The notes beneath the pieces are model-generated. The model made no database searches. It was not told where the DNA came from and saw only the letters and a list, made by a program, of their open reading frames with translations. DNA of 64,000 bases from DATIUV01 sp049322755 (lineage in GTDB: Bacteria; Pseudomonadota; Gammaproteobacteria; Burkholderiales; UBA6910). A program made the position numbers and the translations under genes. Every line of letters starts with the position of its first letter. Within the stretch, counting starts at the first letter, position 1. The stretch lies in the NCBI GenBank assembly GCA_049322755.1, contig JBMOQX010000011.1, positions 1 through 64,000 on the forward strand, given 5' to 3'. Shown here piece by piece: positions 52,914 through 61,705 of the stretch.

Positions 52914-53038
52914 CGATGACACGTCACCCGGGCGCGGCCTGCGCCGTACCGCGATACGGGGGCCGGGGTCCAGGGACTTTCCCGTCGCGGCGGGGAAGGC
53001 GTTTCGAATGAGGACCGAATTCTGCCCGGCCAGAACGA

Positions 53039-53068
53039 GAAGGGCGCACCACAGGGGCGCGCCCTTCA
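53039..53068 (-). terminator. possible terminator of metK
   Basis: GAAGGGCGC and GCGCCCTTC arms (about 53039-53047 and 53060-53068) form a stem around 12 bases. The T run after it on the minus strand is weak, so termination is uncertain. Confidence 0.4.
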
Positions 53069-53106
53069 ATTGATACGGCGTTAATGCGGCAGAACGCCGC
53101 GACCCG

Positions 53107-54285
53107 TTACGCCGCCTCGGCCTTGAGCCCCGCCGCATCGCGCAGCGCGGCAGCCTTGTCGGTGACTTCCCAGGTGAACTCGGGCTCGTCGCGGCCGAAG
53201 TGCCCGTGGGTGGCGGTGCGGGTGTAGATCGGGCGCAGCAGGTTCAGCTGGTGGATGATGGCGCGCGGCCGCAGGTCGAAGTGCGCCTCGATCAGCTTGA
53301 CGATTTTCTCGTCGGGGATCCGGGCGGTGCCGAAGGTGTGCACCATCAGCGACACCGGCCTCGCCACCCCGATGGCGTAGGCCACCTGCACTTCGCACTT
53401 GCTCGCCAGGCCCGCCGCCACCACGTTCTTGGCGACGTAGCGCATCGCGTAGGCGGCCGAACGGTCCACCTTGGAGGGGTCCTTGCCGGAAAACGCGCCG
53501 CCGCCGTGGCGCGAGTAGCCGCCGTAGGTGTCGACGATGATCTTGCGCCCGGTGAGGCCGCAGTCGCCCATGGGCCCGCCGACGACGAAGCGCCCGGTGG
53601 GGTTCACCAGGTAGTTCACTTCGCCCTTCAGCATCTCCCTGGGCAGCACCGGCTTGATGATCTCCTCGATCACCGCCTCGCGGATCGCCGCGTGGGCCAT
53701 GTCCGGGTGGTGCTGGGTCGAGATCACCACCGTCTCGATGTGCTGCGGCCGGCCGTTGACGTAACGTACCGACACCTGGGACTTGGCGTCCGGCCTGAGC
53801 CACGGCATGCGTCCGTCCTTGCGCAGCTCGGCGTGGCGCTCCATCAGGCGATGGGCGTAGTAGATCGGCATCGGCATCAGCTGCGGCGTCTCGTCGCAGG
53901 CGAAGCCGAACATCAGGCCCTGGTCGCCGGCGCCCTGGTCCAGCTCCTGCTCCTTGGTCCGGTTCACGCCCATGGCGATGTCCGGCGACTGCTTGTTGAA
54001 CGCGGTGAGCACCGCGCAGGTGTGGTAGTCGAAGCCGATGTCGGAGCTGTCGTAGCCGATGCGCTTCACCACGTCGCGCGCCAGCTGGTTGTAGTCGACG
54101 ATGGCGTGGGTGGTGATCTCGCCCGACATCACCACCAGGCCGGTGGCGGTCATGGTCTCGCACGCTACCCGGCCCGTCGGGTCCTGCGTTAAGATGGCGT
54201 CCAGAACGGCGTCGGAAATCTGATCCGCGATCTTGTCCGGGTGGCCTTCGGAAACGGACTCTGACGTGAAGAGGAATTCGTTCAT
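53107..54285 (-). CDS. metK: S-adenosylmethionine synthetase
   Basis: A 392-residue enzyme that makes SAM from Met and ATP. Signatures are SEGHPDKIADQISDAVLDAI, the hexapeptide GAGDQG, and GGGAFSGKDPSKVDRSAAYA. Start ATG 54285. It is 76 bases from, and divergent to, the lipid A gene cluster. With ahcY and the MetF-like gene it makes up a nearby set of methyl-cycle genes, though in separate transcription units. Confidence 0.97.
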   Translation of the reverse strand: MNEFLFTSESVSEGHPDKIADQISDAVLDAILTQDPTGRVACETMTATGLVVMSGEITTHAIVDYNQLARDVVKRIGYDSSDIGFDYHTCAVLTAFNKQSPDIAMGVNRTKEQELDQGAGDQGLMFGFACDETPQLMPMPIYYAHRLMERHAELRKDGRMPWLRPDAKSQVSVRYVNGRPQHIETVVISTQHHPDMAHAAIREAVIEEIIKPVLPREMLKGEVNYLVNPTGRFVVGGPMGDCGLTGRKIIVDTYGGYSRHGGGAFSGKDPSKVDRSAAYAMRYVAKNVVAAGLASKCEVQVAYAIGVARPVSLMVHTFGTARIPDEKIVKLIEAHFDLRPRAIIHQLNLLRPIYTRTATHGHFGRDEPEFTWEVTDKAAALRDAAGLKAEAA

Positions 54286-54361
54286 GGTTATCGGCGCCCT
54301 GCGCGTTTCTGAAAAAGGCCACTAGGATACCAAAAACCCTCCCTGATCCCTACGGCGGCCC

Positions 54362-55240
54362 GTGCTGAAGACCTTGCTGGGCTTGATGGCATACCTTCCG
54401 CTGCGCTGGCTGCATGCCCTGGGATCGGTGGCGGGCAAGCTGGTTTTCGCCTTGTCTCCCACCTACGCTTCGCGATTCGAGGAAAACCTGCGCCTGAGCG
54501 GCGTATGCCGCGACGATGCGGGCCTGCGCGCCACGCTCCGGCGCGCGGTAGCGGAGGCCGGCAAGGGCGTGTTCGAGGTGGTGAAGGTCTGGTGCGGCGA
54601 TGCGGAGCGCAGCGACGCGCTGGTGCGCGAGGCGCCCGGCTGGGAGCACGTGGAACGGGCGCTGGCGGCGGGCCGCGGCCTGGTGCTGCTCACGCCCCAC
54701 CTCGGCTGTTTCGAGATCGCGGCGCTGTACATCGGCCGCCGCGTTCCGCTCACCGTCCTGTACCGGCCGCCGAAAGTGCGCTGGCTGGAGCCCCTGATGA
54801 TCGCCGGACGCGAGAAGGGCGCCGCCCGGCTCGCCACCACCGACATGCGCGGCGTGCGCACGCTGCTCAAGGCGCTGAAGCGCGGCGAGGCCATCGGCCT
54901 GCTGCCCGACCAGGCGCCGGGCGTGGGCGAGGGCGTGTGGGCGCCGTTCTTCGGCCGCCCGGCCTACACCATGACGCTGGCGGGACGGCTGGCCCAGGCC
55001 ACCGGCGCGCCGGTGATCATCGTCTTCGCCCGGCGGCTGGCACAGGGCGCGGGCTACTCCGTGAGCTTCACGCCGCTCGCGGAGCCGCTGGCCGCCGACA
55101 CTGCGGCGGCGGCGCGGCAGATCAACGCCGCGCTGGAAGACCTGATCCGGCGGTGCCCGGAGCAATATCTCTGGAGCTACAACCGCTACAAGGTGCCGGC
55201 AGGCGTCGCGCCGCCCGCCGCCGCGGCGGGCGAGGCATGA
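54362..55240 (+). CDS. lpxL: lipid A lauroyl/myristoyl acyltransferase (LpxL/HtrB family), copy 1
   Basis: A 292-residue inner-membrane acyltransferase: one N-terminal anchor (LLGLMAYLPLRWLHALGSVA), the catalytic HxxxxD/E motif in LLTPHLGCFEIAAL, and LLPDQAPGVGEGVWAPFFGR as substrate region. GTG start at 54362. It overlaps gnnA by four bases (ATGA at 55237), so it is co-transcribed with the sugar-nucleotide genes. Confidence 0.92.
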   Translation: MLKTLLGLMAYLPLRWLHALGSVAGKLVFALSPTYASRFEENLRLSGVCRDDAGLRATLRRAVAEAGKGVFEVVKVWCGDAERSDALVREAPGWEHVERALAAGRGLVLLTPHLGCFEIAALYIGRRVPLTVLYRPPKVRWLEPLMIAGREKGAARLATTDMRGVRTLLKALKRGEAIGLLPDQAPGVGEGVWAPFFGRPAYTMTLAGRLAQATGAPVIIVFARRLAQGAGYSVSFTPLAEPLAADTAAAARQINAALEDLIRRCPEQYLWSYNRYKVPAGVAPPAAAAGEA

Positions 55241-56193
55241 GCACCACGGCCAGGCCGCTGCGGGCGGCGGTGATCGGGGTCGGTCACCTGGGCCGCTTCC
55301 ACGCGCAGAAGTACGCGGCGCTTCCCGGCGTGACGCTGGCGGCGGTGGTGGATGCTTCCGAAGCGCGCGCCCGGGAGGTGGCCGCCGAGGTGGGCGCCGC
55401 CGCCGAGACCGATTACCGGCGGGTGCTGGCCGGCATCGACCTCGCCTCCATCGTCGTGCCCACCGAACAGCACTTCGACGTCGCCCGCGACTGCCTCGAG
55501 GCCGGCGTTCACCTCCTGGTGGAAAAGCCGGTCACCGAAACCGTGGAACAGGCCGGCCGGCTGGTGGAGCTGGCGCAGGCGAAGGGCCTGACGTTCCAGG
55601 TGGGTCACCTGGAGCGTTTCAACCCGGCGTTCCTGGCCGCCCGCGAGGCCATCGACGGCCCGCTGTTCATCGAGTCCCACCGCCTGGCGCCGTACAAGCC
55701 GCGCGGCATCGACGTGTCGGTGACGCTGGACCTGATGATCCACGACATCGACCTGATCCTGGACCTGGTGGCGAGCCCGGTCACCGAGGTGCGCGCCACC
55801 GGCGTGCCGGTGCTGACCAACGAGGTGGACATCGGCAACGCCCGGCTCGAGTTCGCCAGCGGCTGTGTCGCCAACGTCACCGCCAGCCGCGTGAGCCTGA
55901 AGGCGATGCGCAAGCTGCGGGTGTTCGAGCCCGACGCCTACATCACCGTGGACACGCTGGAGCACCGCTGCCAGATCGTGCGCCGCACCGACGGCGCCTC
56001 GGCTTCCCCCGCCGGGCTGCCGGTGGCCATGGACGAGCGGGTTTTCGAGAAACCCGACCCGCTGCTGGCCGAGATCACCGACTTCGTCGCCTGCGTGCGC
56101 GAAGGCCGGCGGCCGGCGGTGTCCGGGGTCGAAGCCAGGCGCGCGCTGGAAGTCGCGCTTGCCATCGCCGAGGCGATGGGGCGGGGGCGGTGA
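55237..56193 (+). CDS. gnnA: Gfo/Idh/MocA oxidoreductase, GnnA-like
   Basis: A 318-residue NAD(P)-dependent sugar-nucleotide dehydrogenase with the Rossmann start AAVIGVGHLGRFHAQKYAAL and the EKPV motif (VEKPVTET). Together with the aminotransferase gene and lpxA downstream it matches the gnnA - gnnB - lpxA set known from Acidithiobacillus ferrooxidans, where GnnA oxidises UDP-GlcNAc at C3. GnnB then aminates it, and LpxA acylates the 3-amino group. The start ATG 55237 overlaps the previous stop. Confidence 0.85.
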   Translation: MSTTARPLRAAVIGVGHLGRFHAQKYAALPGVTLAAVVDASEARAREVAAEVGAAAETDYRRVLAGIDLASIVVPTEQHFDVARDCLEAGVHLLVEKPVTETVEQAGRLVELAQAKGLTFQVGHLERFNPAFLAAREAIDGPLFIESHRLAPYKPRGIDVSVTLDLMIHDIDLILDLVASPVTEVRATGVPVLTNEVDIGNARLEFASGCVANVTASRVSLKAMRKLRVFEPDAYITVDTLEHRCQIVRRTDGASASPAGLPVAMDERVFEKPDPLLAEITDFVACVREGRRPAVSGVEARRALEVALAIAEAMGRGR

Positions 56194-56210
56194 TGTTTTT
56201 GACCGGTGCG

Positions 56211-56338
56211 TTTCACCGCGGAGGACGCGGAGGAAACCGAGAAGTGCGATTGAAACCGCAAAGGACGCTAAGGAATGCAAAAGCATTGTTTCCGTTGTTC
56301 GGGTTTCCTTCGCGTCCTTTGTGTCCTTGGCGGTTAAT
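56211..56338. repeat. ACCGCGGAGG-type dispersed hairpin repeat, copy 2
   Basis: The left arm TTTCACCGCGGAGGACGCGG (from 56211) and a complementary right arm ending CGCGTCCTTTGTGTCCTTGG and CGGTTAA (to 56338) enclose an internal smaller repeat. It sits between gnnA and gnnB and probably forms a long hairpin in the mRNA. Its relative is at 34828-34937. Confidence 0.7.
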
Positions 56339-56359
56339 GATGTGGAAGGTTGAGGCGCA

Positions 56360-57454
56360 ATGAACATCCCGATGGTGGACCTGAAGACGGAGTACCGGCT
56401 GTTCAAGGCCGAGATCGACGCCGCCGTGCACGGCGTGCTGGACTCCGCCCACTTCATCCTCGGCCCCAACGTCAAGGCGCTGGAGCAGGAGGTGGCGCAG
56501 TACATCGGCGTGAAGCACGCGGTGGCGGTGGCTTCCGGCACCGACGCGCTGCACCTGGCGCTGCGCGCCGCCGGCGTCACCTGCGGCGACGAGGTCATCA
56601 CCTCGCCGTTCACCTTCATCGCCACCGCGGAGGCCGTGTCCTACATCGGCGCGCGGCCGGTGTTCGTCGACATCGAGCCCCGGAGCTTCAACCTCGACGT
56701 CGCCAAGGTGGAGGCGGCGGTCACCGAGCGCACTCGCGCGGTGATCCCCGTGCATCTCTACGGTCAGGCGGCGGACATGCAGCCGCTCCGGGAGGTGTGC
56801 CGGCGCCGCGGGCTGAAGCTGATCGAGGACTGCGCCCAGTCCTTCGGCGCCGACGACCGCGGCGTCATGACCGGCGCCATCGGCGACCTGGGCTGCTTCT
56901 CGTTCTATCCCAGCAAGAACCTGGGCGCCTACGGCGACGGCGGGCTGGTGACCACCGACGACGACGAGCTCGCGGCGACGGTGCGGGTCCTGCGCGACCA
57001 CGGCAGCAAGGTGCGCTACCACCACTCGGTGATCGGCTACAACAGCCGGCTGGACGAGCTCCAGGCGGCGATCCTGCGGGTCAAGCTCGCGCGCATCGGC
57101 GACCTCAATGCCCGGCGGCGGCAGGCCGCCGCGCGCTATACCGGGCGCTTCACCGGCAGCGCGGTGCGTCCGCCGCTGGAGAGCGGGCGCGGCGTCCACG
57201 TCTATCACCAGTACACGATCCTTTCGGGCCGCCGCGACGCGATCCAGAAGGCGCTGGCGGACGCCGGCATCGCTTCCGCCATCTACTATCCGATTCCGTT
57301 GCACCGACAGGACGTCTACGCGCCGTCGTATCCGGGCGTGTCGCTGCCGGTGGCGGAGGCGCTGGCGGGGCAGGTGCTGTCGCTGCCGATGCACCCCTAC
57401 CTGAGCCCCGACCAGGTGGACCGTGTCGCCGACACGGTGCTGGCCGCCGCCTGA
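56360..57454 (+). CDS. gnnB: DegT/DnrJ/EryC1/StrS aminotransferase, GnnB-like
   Basis: A 364-residue PLP sugar aminotransferase: SGTDALHLALRAAGV near residues 58-72, HLYGQAADMQPL, EDCAQSFGA and the cofactor Lys186 in FYPSKNLGAYGDGG. Next to gnnA and lpxA it fits GnnB, which makes UDP-GlcNAc3N. Its ATG follows the hairpin repeat by about 20 bases and it ends ten bases before lpxA. Confidence 0.88.
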   Translation: MNIPMVDLKTEYRLFKAEIDAAVHGVLDSAHFILGPNVKALEQEVAQYIGVKHAVAVASGTDALHLALRAAGVTCGDEVITSPFTFIATAEAVSYIGARPVFVDIEPRSFNLDVAKVEAAVTERTRAVIPVHLYGQAADMQPLREVCRRRGLKLIEDCAQSFGADDRGVMTGAIGDLGCFSFYPSKNLGAYGDGGLVTTDDDELAATVRVLRDHGSKVRYHHSVIGYNSRLDELQAAILRVKLARIGDLNARRRQAAARYTGRFTGSAVRPPLESGRGVHVYHQYTILSGRRDAIQKALADAGIASAIYYPIPLHRQDVYAPSYPGVSLPVAEALAGQVLSLPMHPYLSPDQVDRVADTVLAAA

Positions 57455-57464
57455 GCAAAGCCCG

Positions 57465-58250
57465 ATGACCGACTCCCCGCTGGTGCATCCCACCGCCGTC
57501 ATCGCGGCCGGCGCACGGCTCGGCGCCGGCGTGCGGATCGGGCCGTTCGCGGTGATCGAGGACGACGCCGAAGTGGGCGCGGGCAGCGAGATCGCTGCCC
57601 ATGCCGTGATCAAGCGCTACACCCGCATGGGGCCGCGCAACCGGATCGGCGAGCACGCAGTCATCGGCGGCGAGCCCCAGGACCTCAAGTTCAAGGGCTG
57701 GCCCAGCTTCGTCGTCATCGGCGCCGACAACGTGATCCGCGAAGGCACCACGATCCACCGCGCCAGCGTCGAGGGCGGCGAGACGCGGGTCGGCGACGGG
57801 AACTTCCTGATGGCCTATGCCCACGTCGCCCACGATTGCCGCATCGGCAACCACGCCATCATCGCCAACGGCGCGCTGGTGGCGGGCTTCGTCAGCGTCG
57901 GCGACCGCGCGTTCGTGTCGGGCAACGTCGCCATCCACCAGTTCGCGCGCATCGGCCGGCTGGCCATGGTGGGCGGCCTGGCGCGGATATCCCAGGATTG
58001 CCTGCCGTTCATGATCACCGAGGGCTCGCCGGCGCGGGCCCGGGGCCCGAACATCGTCGGCCTGAAGCGCGCCGGCATCCCGGCCGCCGACGTGGCGGCG
58101 CTGAAGCGGGCGTTCGCGCTGCTGCGCTCGGGGGCCTTGCTGAAGGACGCACTGGACGCGCTGGAAGCTTCGGATTCGGCGCCGGTGCGGGAAGTGGCGC
58201 AGTTCATCCGCGAGGCGAAGCGCGGATTCACCCATCCCGGCGGGGCCTGA
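57465..58250 (+). CDS. lpxA: UDP-N-acetylglucosamine acyltransferase LpxA
   Basis: A 261-residue left-handed beta-helix acyltransferase, first enzyme of lipid A synthesis. The hexapeptide repeats are clear, the catalytic His lies in MAYAHVAHDCRIGNHAI, and the acyl-ruler region follows NVAIHQFARIGRLAMVGGLA; the C-terminal helices include ARGPNIVGLKRAGIP. No lpxD, fabZ or lpxB is adjacent, as would be usual, which sets this locus apart. With gnnA/gnnB upstream it probably uses a 3-amino sugar. Confidence 0.95.
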   Translation: MTDSPLVHPTAVIAAGARLGAGVRIGPFAVIEDDAEVGAGSEIAAHAVIKRYTRMGPRNRIGEHAVIGGEPQDLKFKGWPSFVVIGADNVIREGTTIHRASVEGGETRVGDGNFLMAYAHVAHDCRIGNHAIIANGALVAGFVSVGDRAFVSGNVAIHQFARIGRLAMVGGLARISQDCLPFMITEGSPARARGPNIVGLKRAGIPAADVAALKRAFALLRSGALLKDALDALEASDSAPVREVAQFIREAKRGFTHPGGA

Positions 58251-58256
58251 CGGCCC

Positions 58257-59126
58257 ATGCTGTCCCGCGCCGGCATCGGCCTGCTCTGGCTGCTGCACTT
58301 CCTGCCGTGGCCGTGGCTTTCGGCGCTGGGCCGCGGGCTCGGCGGGCTGGCCTACCATCTCGCCGGGTCGCGGCGGCGCGTGACCCTCACCAACCTGAAG
58401 CTGTGCTTTCCGGAACTCTCCGATGCCGAGCGGGGGGCGCTCGCCCGGCGCCACTTCCGGGCGCTGGGCCAAGTAGTGATGGCGGAAGGCATCGCCTTCT
58501 GGGGGTCCCGCGAGCGGCTGCAGCGGCTGGTGCCGCTGGAGGGGGTCGAGCACTGGCTGCGGCTGCAGGGTACGCCGGTGATCCTGCTGGTGCCCCACTT
58601 CCTCGGCCTCGACGTCGGCGCCGTCCGCCTGGCGAGCGAGTGGCCCGCGTGCTCGATGTACCGCACCCAGAGCAATCCCCACGTCGACGCGCTGCTGCGC
58701 AGGTCGCGCACCCGCTTCCACCCGGTGAAGCTGCTGTCCCGGCGCGACGGCATTCGCGGCGTCGTCGGCGCGATCCAGGAGGGACTGCCGTTCTACTATC
58801 TGCCGGACCAGGATTTCGGGCCGCGGGACGCGATCTTCGTGCCGTTTTTCGGCGTGCCGGCGGCCACCATCACCGGGCTTTCACGCCTTGCCCGGCTGAC
58901 CGGCGCCCGGGTGCTGCCGGTGGTGACGCGCGTCGAGGATGGCGGGCGCGGGTTCCGCGTCACCTTCTATCCGCCGTGGGAGGACTTTCCCGGGGAAAGC
59001 GTCGAGGCCGACACCCGCCGCATGAACGCCTTCATCGAGGAGCGGGTGCGGGAGATCCCGGAGCAATACCTCTGGCTGCACCGGCGCTTCAAGACCCGTC
59101 CACCCGGAGCGCCGGGCGTCTATTGA
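58257..59126 (+). CDS. lpxL: lipid A acyltransferase (LpxL/HtrB family), copy 2
   Basis: A 289-residue second LpxL/M-type acyltransferase with the motif LLVPHFLGLDVGAVRL, YYLPDQDFGPRDAIFVPFFG and EIPEQYLWLHRRFKTRPPG at the C-terminus. It follows lpxA by six bases. With the copy at 54362 it would add two secondary acyl chains. Confidence 0.92.
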   Translation: MLSRAGIGLLWLLHFLPWPWLSALGRGLGGLAYHLAGSRRRVTLTNLKLCFPELSDAERGALARRHFRALGQVVMAEGIAFWGSRERLQRLVPLEGVEHWLRLQGTPVILLVPHFLGLDVGAVRLASEWPACSMYRTQSNPHVDALLRRSRTRFHPVKLLSRRDGIRGVVGAIQEGLPFYYLPDQDFGPRDAIFVPFFGVPAATITGLSRLARLTGARVLPVVTRVEDGGRGFRVTFYPPWEDFPGESVEADTRRMNAFIEERVREIPEQYLWLHRRFKTRPPGAPGVY

Positions 59127-59207
59127 AGAACGCGGCGGTCCGCGCCGGGGCCTGGCGCCTGCCGGTGCGCGGCGGACGGTAGAATACCGGCACGTTTGCC
59201 CCCGGAC

Positions 59208-59642
59208 ATGGCGTTGACCTTTCGGAACCCCTCTCTCGAACAGCGCTGCGCGCTGCTGAAACAGGTGAAGACCATCGCCGTCGTCGGCCTGTCGCCCAAC
59301 CCGGCGCGTCCCAGCCACCGCATCGCCGCCCGGCTGCAGGCGCTGGGCTATCGCATCGTTCCGGTGCGGCCGCTGGTGCAGGAGGTGCTGGGCGAGCCGG
59401 CCCACGCGCGGCTCGCCGACGTGCCCGTGCGTATCGACCTGGTGAGCGTTTTCCGCGCCTCCGCGCACCTGCCGGCGATCGCCGAGGACGTCCTCGCCCT
59501 GGGCATTGCCGCGCTGTGGGCACAGGAGGGCGTCTGGAACGAGGCCGCCGGGCTGACGCTCCAGGCCGCCGGCGTGACCGTGGTGATGGACGAGTGCATT
59601 TCGCGCGACCAGCGGCAGTGCGCGGCGCTGGCCGCGCCCTGA
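59208..59642 (+). CDS. CoA-binding domain protein, YccU type
   Basis: A 144-residue Rossmann-like CoA-binding protein: KTIAVVGLSPNPARPSHRIA at the nucleotide loop, VPVRIDLVSVFRAS and ALWAQEGVWNEAAGL later. The common start MALTFRNP at 59208 is used. Its role is unknown in most bacteria. It is followed 19 bases later by an acetyltransferase gene. Confidence 0.85.
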   Translation: MALTFRNPSLEQRCALLKQVKTIAVVGLSPNPARPSHRIAARLQALGYRIVPVRPLVQEVLGEPAHARLADVPVRIDLVSVFRASAHLPAIAEDVLALGIAALWAQEGVWNEAAGLTLQAAGVTVVMDECISRDQRQCAALAAP

Positions 59643-59661
59643 CCGCGGCGGGCGCCGGCGC

Positions 59662-60177
59662 GTGCAGATCCTTCCGCTCCAACCCGGCGACGTGCCCGAG
59701 CTGGTGGGGCTCGCGCACGACGTCTGGCATCGCCACTACCCGGGCATCATCACGGTCGAGCAGATAGAATACATGCTCGATCAACGCTACCGCGCCGAGG
59801 TCATTCTCGATCAGCTGGCGCGGGGCAGCGCGTGGTGGGACAAACTGGTGGATGCGGGCCGCATCGTGGCGTTCGCGGCGTGCGAACCCGGCGCCAGGCC
59901 GGCGTCGGTCAAGCTCGACAAGCTGTACGTGCGCCACGACCTGCAGCGGCGCGGTCTCGGCAGCCGGCTGCTCCGACATGTGGAAGAGCGCGCCCGGCGC
60001 GGCGGTCACGCTCTCGTCTACCTGCAGGTGAACCGGCACAACGCCGGCGCCATCGCCGCCTACGCGCGCAACGGCTATACGGTGACCGAAGCCATCGTCA
60101 CCGACATCGGCGGCGGCTTCGTGATGGACGATTACGTGATGGCGAAGCGTCTCGCGCCGGCAGCGCCGGCGGGGTGA
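59662..60177 (+). CDS. GNAT-family N-acetyltransferase
   Basis: A 171-residue acetyltransferase with the acetyl-CoA loop VRHDLQRRGLGSRLLRHVEE (Q/RxxGxG/A form RRGLGS) and the C-terminal NRHNAGAIAAYARNGYTVTE. GTG start at 59662. Substrate not evident. Confidence 0.9.
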   Translation: MQILPLQPGDVPELVGLAHDVWHRHYPGIITVEQIEYMLDQRYRAEVILDQLARGSAWWDKLVDAGRIVAFAACEPGARPASVKLDKLYVRHDLQRRGLGSRLLRHVEERARRGGHALVYLQVNRHNAGAIAAYARNGYTVTEAIVTDIGGGFVMDDYVMAKRLAPAAPAG

Positions 60178-60191
60178 GAACAGGAAACGGC

Positions 60192-61022
60192 ATGCGGCTC
60201 GCATTCGTGAAGATGCAGGGGCTGGGCAACGACTTCGTCGTGCTGGACGGCACCGCCCGGCGTCTCGCGCTCACGCCGCCGCAGCTGCGGCGGCTCGCCG
60301 ACCGCCACTTCGGCGTCGGCTGCGACCAGGTGCTCCTGGTGGAGCCGCCGTCGCGCCCCGACGTGGACTTCAAGTACCGCATTTTCAACGCCGACGGCGG
60401 CGAGGTGGAGCAGTGCGGCAACGGCGCGCGCTGCTTCGTGCGCTTCGTGCGCGAGCGCGGCATGACCGACAAGCGCGAGATCCGGGTCGAGACGCTCTCC
60501 GGGGTGATCGCGCCGCGGCTGGAGGACAACGGCGAAGTGACGGTGGACATGGGCGTGCCGCGCTTCGAGCCGCGGGAGGTCCCGTTCGACGCCCCGGCGT
60601 GCGCGCTCACCTATCTGCTGGAGGTGGGCGGCGCGACGCGCGAGATCAGCGCGCTGTCCATGGGCAATCCCCACGCGGTGCAGGTGGTGGCCGACGTGGA
60701 CAGCGCACCGGTGGCCACCGAGGGCCCGTTGATCGAGCGTCATCCGCGCTTCCCGCAGCGGGTCAACGCCGGCTATCTGCAGGTGCTGGACCGGGGCCGC
60801 ATCCGCCTGCGCGTGTTCGAGCGCGGCGCCGGCGAGACGCTGGCCTGCGGCACCGGCGCGTGCGCGGCGGTGGTGGCGGGCATCCAGCGCGGGCTGCTGG
60901 ACGCGACGGTGGCGGTCGAGACCCGCGGCGGCCGGCTGACGATCCGCTGGGACGGCGAGGGCACGCCGGTGTGGATGACCGGGCCGGCGGAGACGGTGTT
61001 CGAAGGCGAAATCGAGATCTGA
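60192..61022 (+). CDS. dapF: diaminopimelate epimerase
   Basis: A 276-residue epimerase converting LL- to meso-diaminopimelate for lysine and cell wall. The two catalytic Cys are seen in VEQCGNGARCF and ETLACGTGACAA; the N-terminus MRLAFVKMQGLGNDFVVLDG is typical. It leads the conserved dapF - DUF484 - xerC string. Confidence 0.97.
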   Translation: MRLAFVKMQGLGNDFVVLDGTARRLALTPPQLRRLADRHFGVGCDQVLLVEPPSRPDVDFKYRIFNADGGEVEQCGNGARCFVRFVRERGMTDKREIRVETLSGVIAPRLEDNGEVTVDMGVPRFEPREVPFDAPACALTYLLEVGGATREISALSMGNPHAVQVVADVDSAPVATEGPLIERHPRFPQRVNAGYLQVLDRGRIRLRVFERGAGETLACGTGACAAVVAGIQRGLLDATVAVETRGGRLTIRWDGEGTPVWMTGPAETVFEGEIEI

Positions 61023-61043
61023 GCCGGAGGGCGAAAGGGGACC

Positions 61044-61700
61044 ATGAACGCGGACGAGGTGGTGCAGTACCTGAGGGGACACCCGGAGTTTTTCGACGAT
61101 TACGCCGAGCAGCTGGCGCAGATCACCGTGCCGCATCCGCACGGCGGCCACGCGATCCCGCTGGTGGAACGCCAGGTGGTGGCGCTGCGGGAGAAGAACC
61201 GGCTGCTGGAGGACAAGCTCCAGGAGCTGATCGCGTTCGGCGAGGAGAACGACGCCATCGGCGACAGGATGCACCGCCTCGCCTGCGCGCTCGCGTCGGC
61301 GCGCGACCTGGACTCGGTGCTCTACGTGCTGGGCTTCAACCTGCGCGAGGACTTCGACGTGCCCCACGTTGCCACCCGGGTGTGGGCGATCGACGCCGGG
61401 GGGCGTGACACGCCGGAGTTTGCGGACGCGGGCGAGGATGTGCGCGCCATGGCGGACGCGCTCGGCCAGGCCCACTGCGGCGGCCACGTCGCCCAGGACG
61501 TGCTGGAGTGGTTCGGCGAGGCGGGCGCGCACCTGCGGTCGTTCGCGCTGGTGCCGCTGCGCTTCGGGCGCACGCTGGGGCTCATCGCGCTGGCAAGCGA
61601 GGACCCCGAGCGCTTCTATCCCGAGATGGGCATCGTCTACCTGGCCCGGCTGGGCGAGCTGGCGGGGGCGGCGCTGGCCCGGTTCGCGCCCTCCGCCTGA
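61044..61700 (+). CDS. DUF484 family protein
   Basis: A 218-residue GAF-like protein with the DUF484 start ADEVVQYLRGHPEFFDDYAE and VPHPHGGHAIPLVERQVVAL, then a coiled coil and a GAF-type half (GRTLGLIALASEDPERFYPE). It is regularly found between dapF and xerC in proteobacteria; function unknown. Confidence 0.93.
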   Translation: MNADEVVQYLRGHPEFFDDYAEQLAQITVPHPHGGHAIPLVERQVVALREKNRLLEDKLQELIAFGEENDAIGDRMHRLACALASARDLDSVLYVLGFNLREDFDVPHVATRVWAIDAGGRDTPEFADAGEDVRAMADALGQAHCGGHVAQDVLEWFGEAGAHLRSFALVPLRFGRTLGLIALASEDPERFYPEMGIVYLARLGELAGAALARFAPSA

Positions 61701-61705
61701 GGCCG

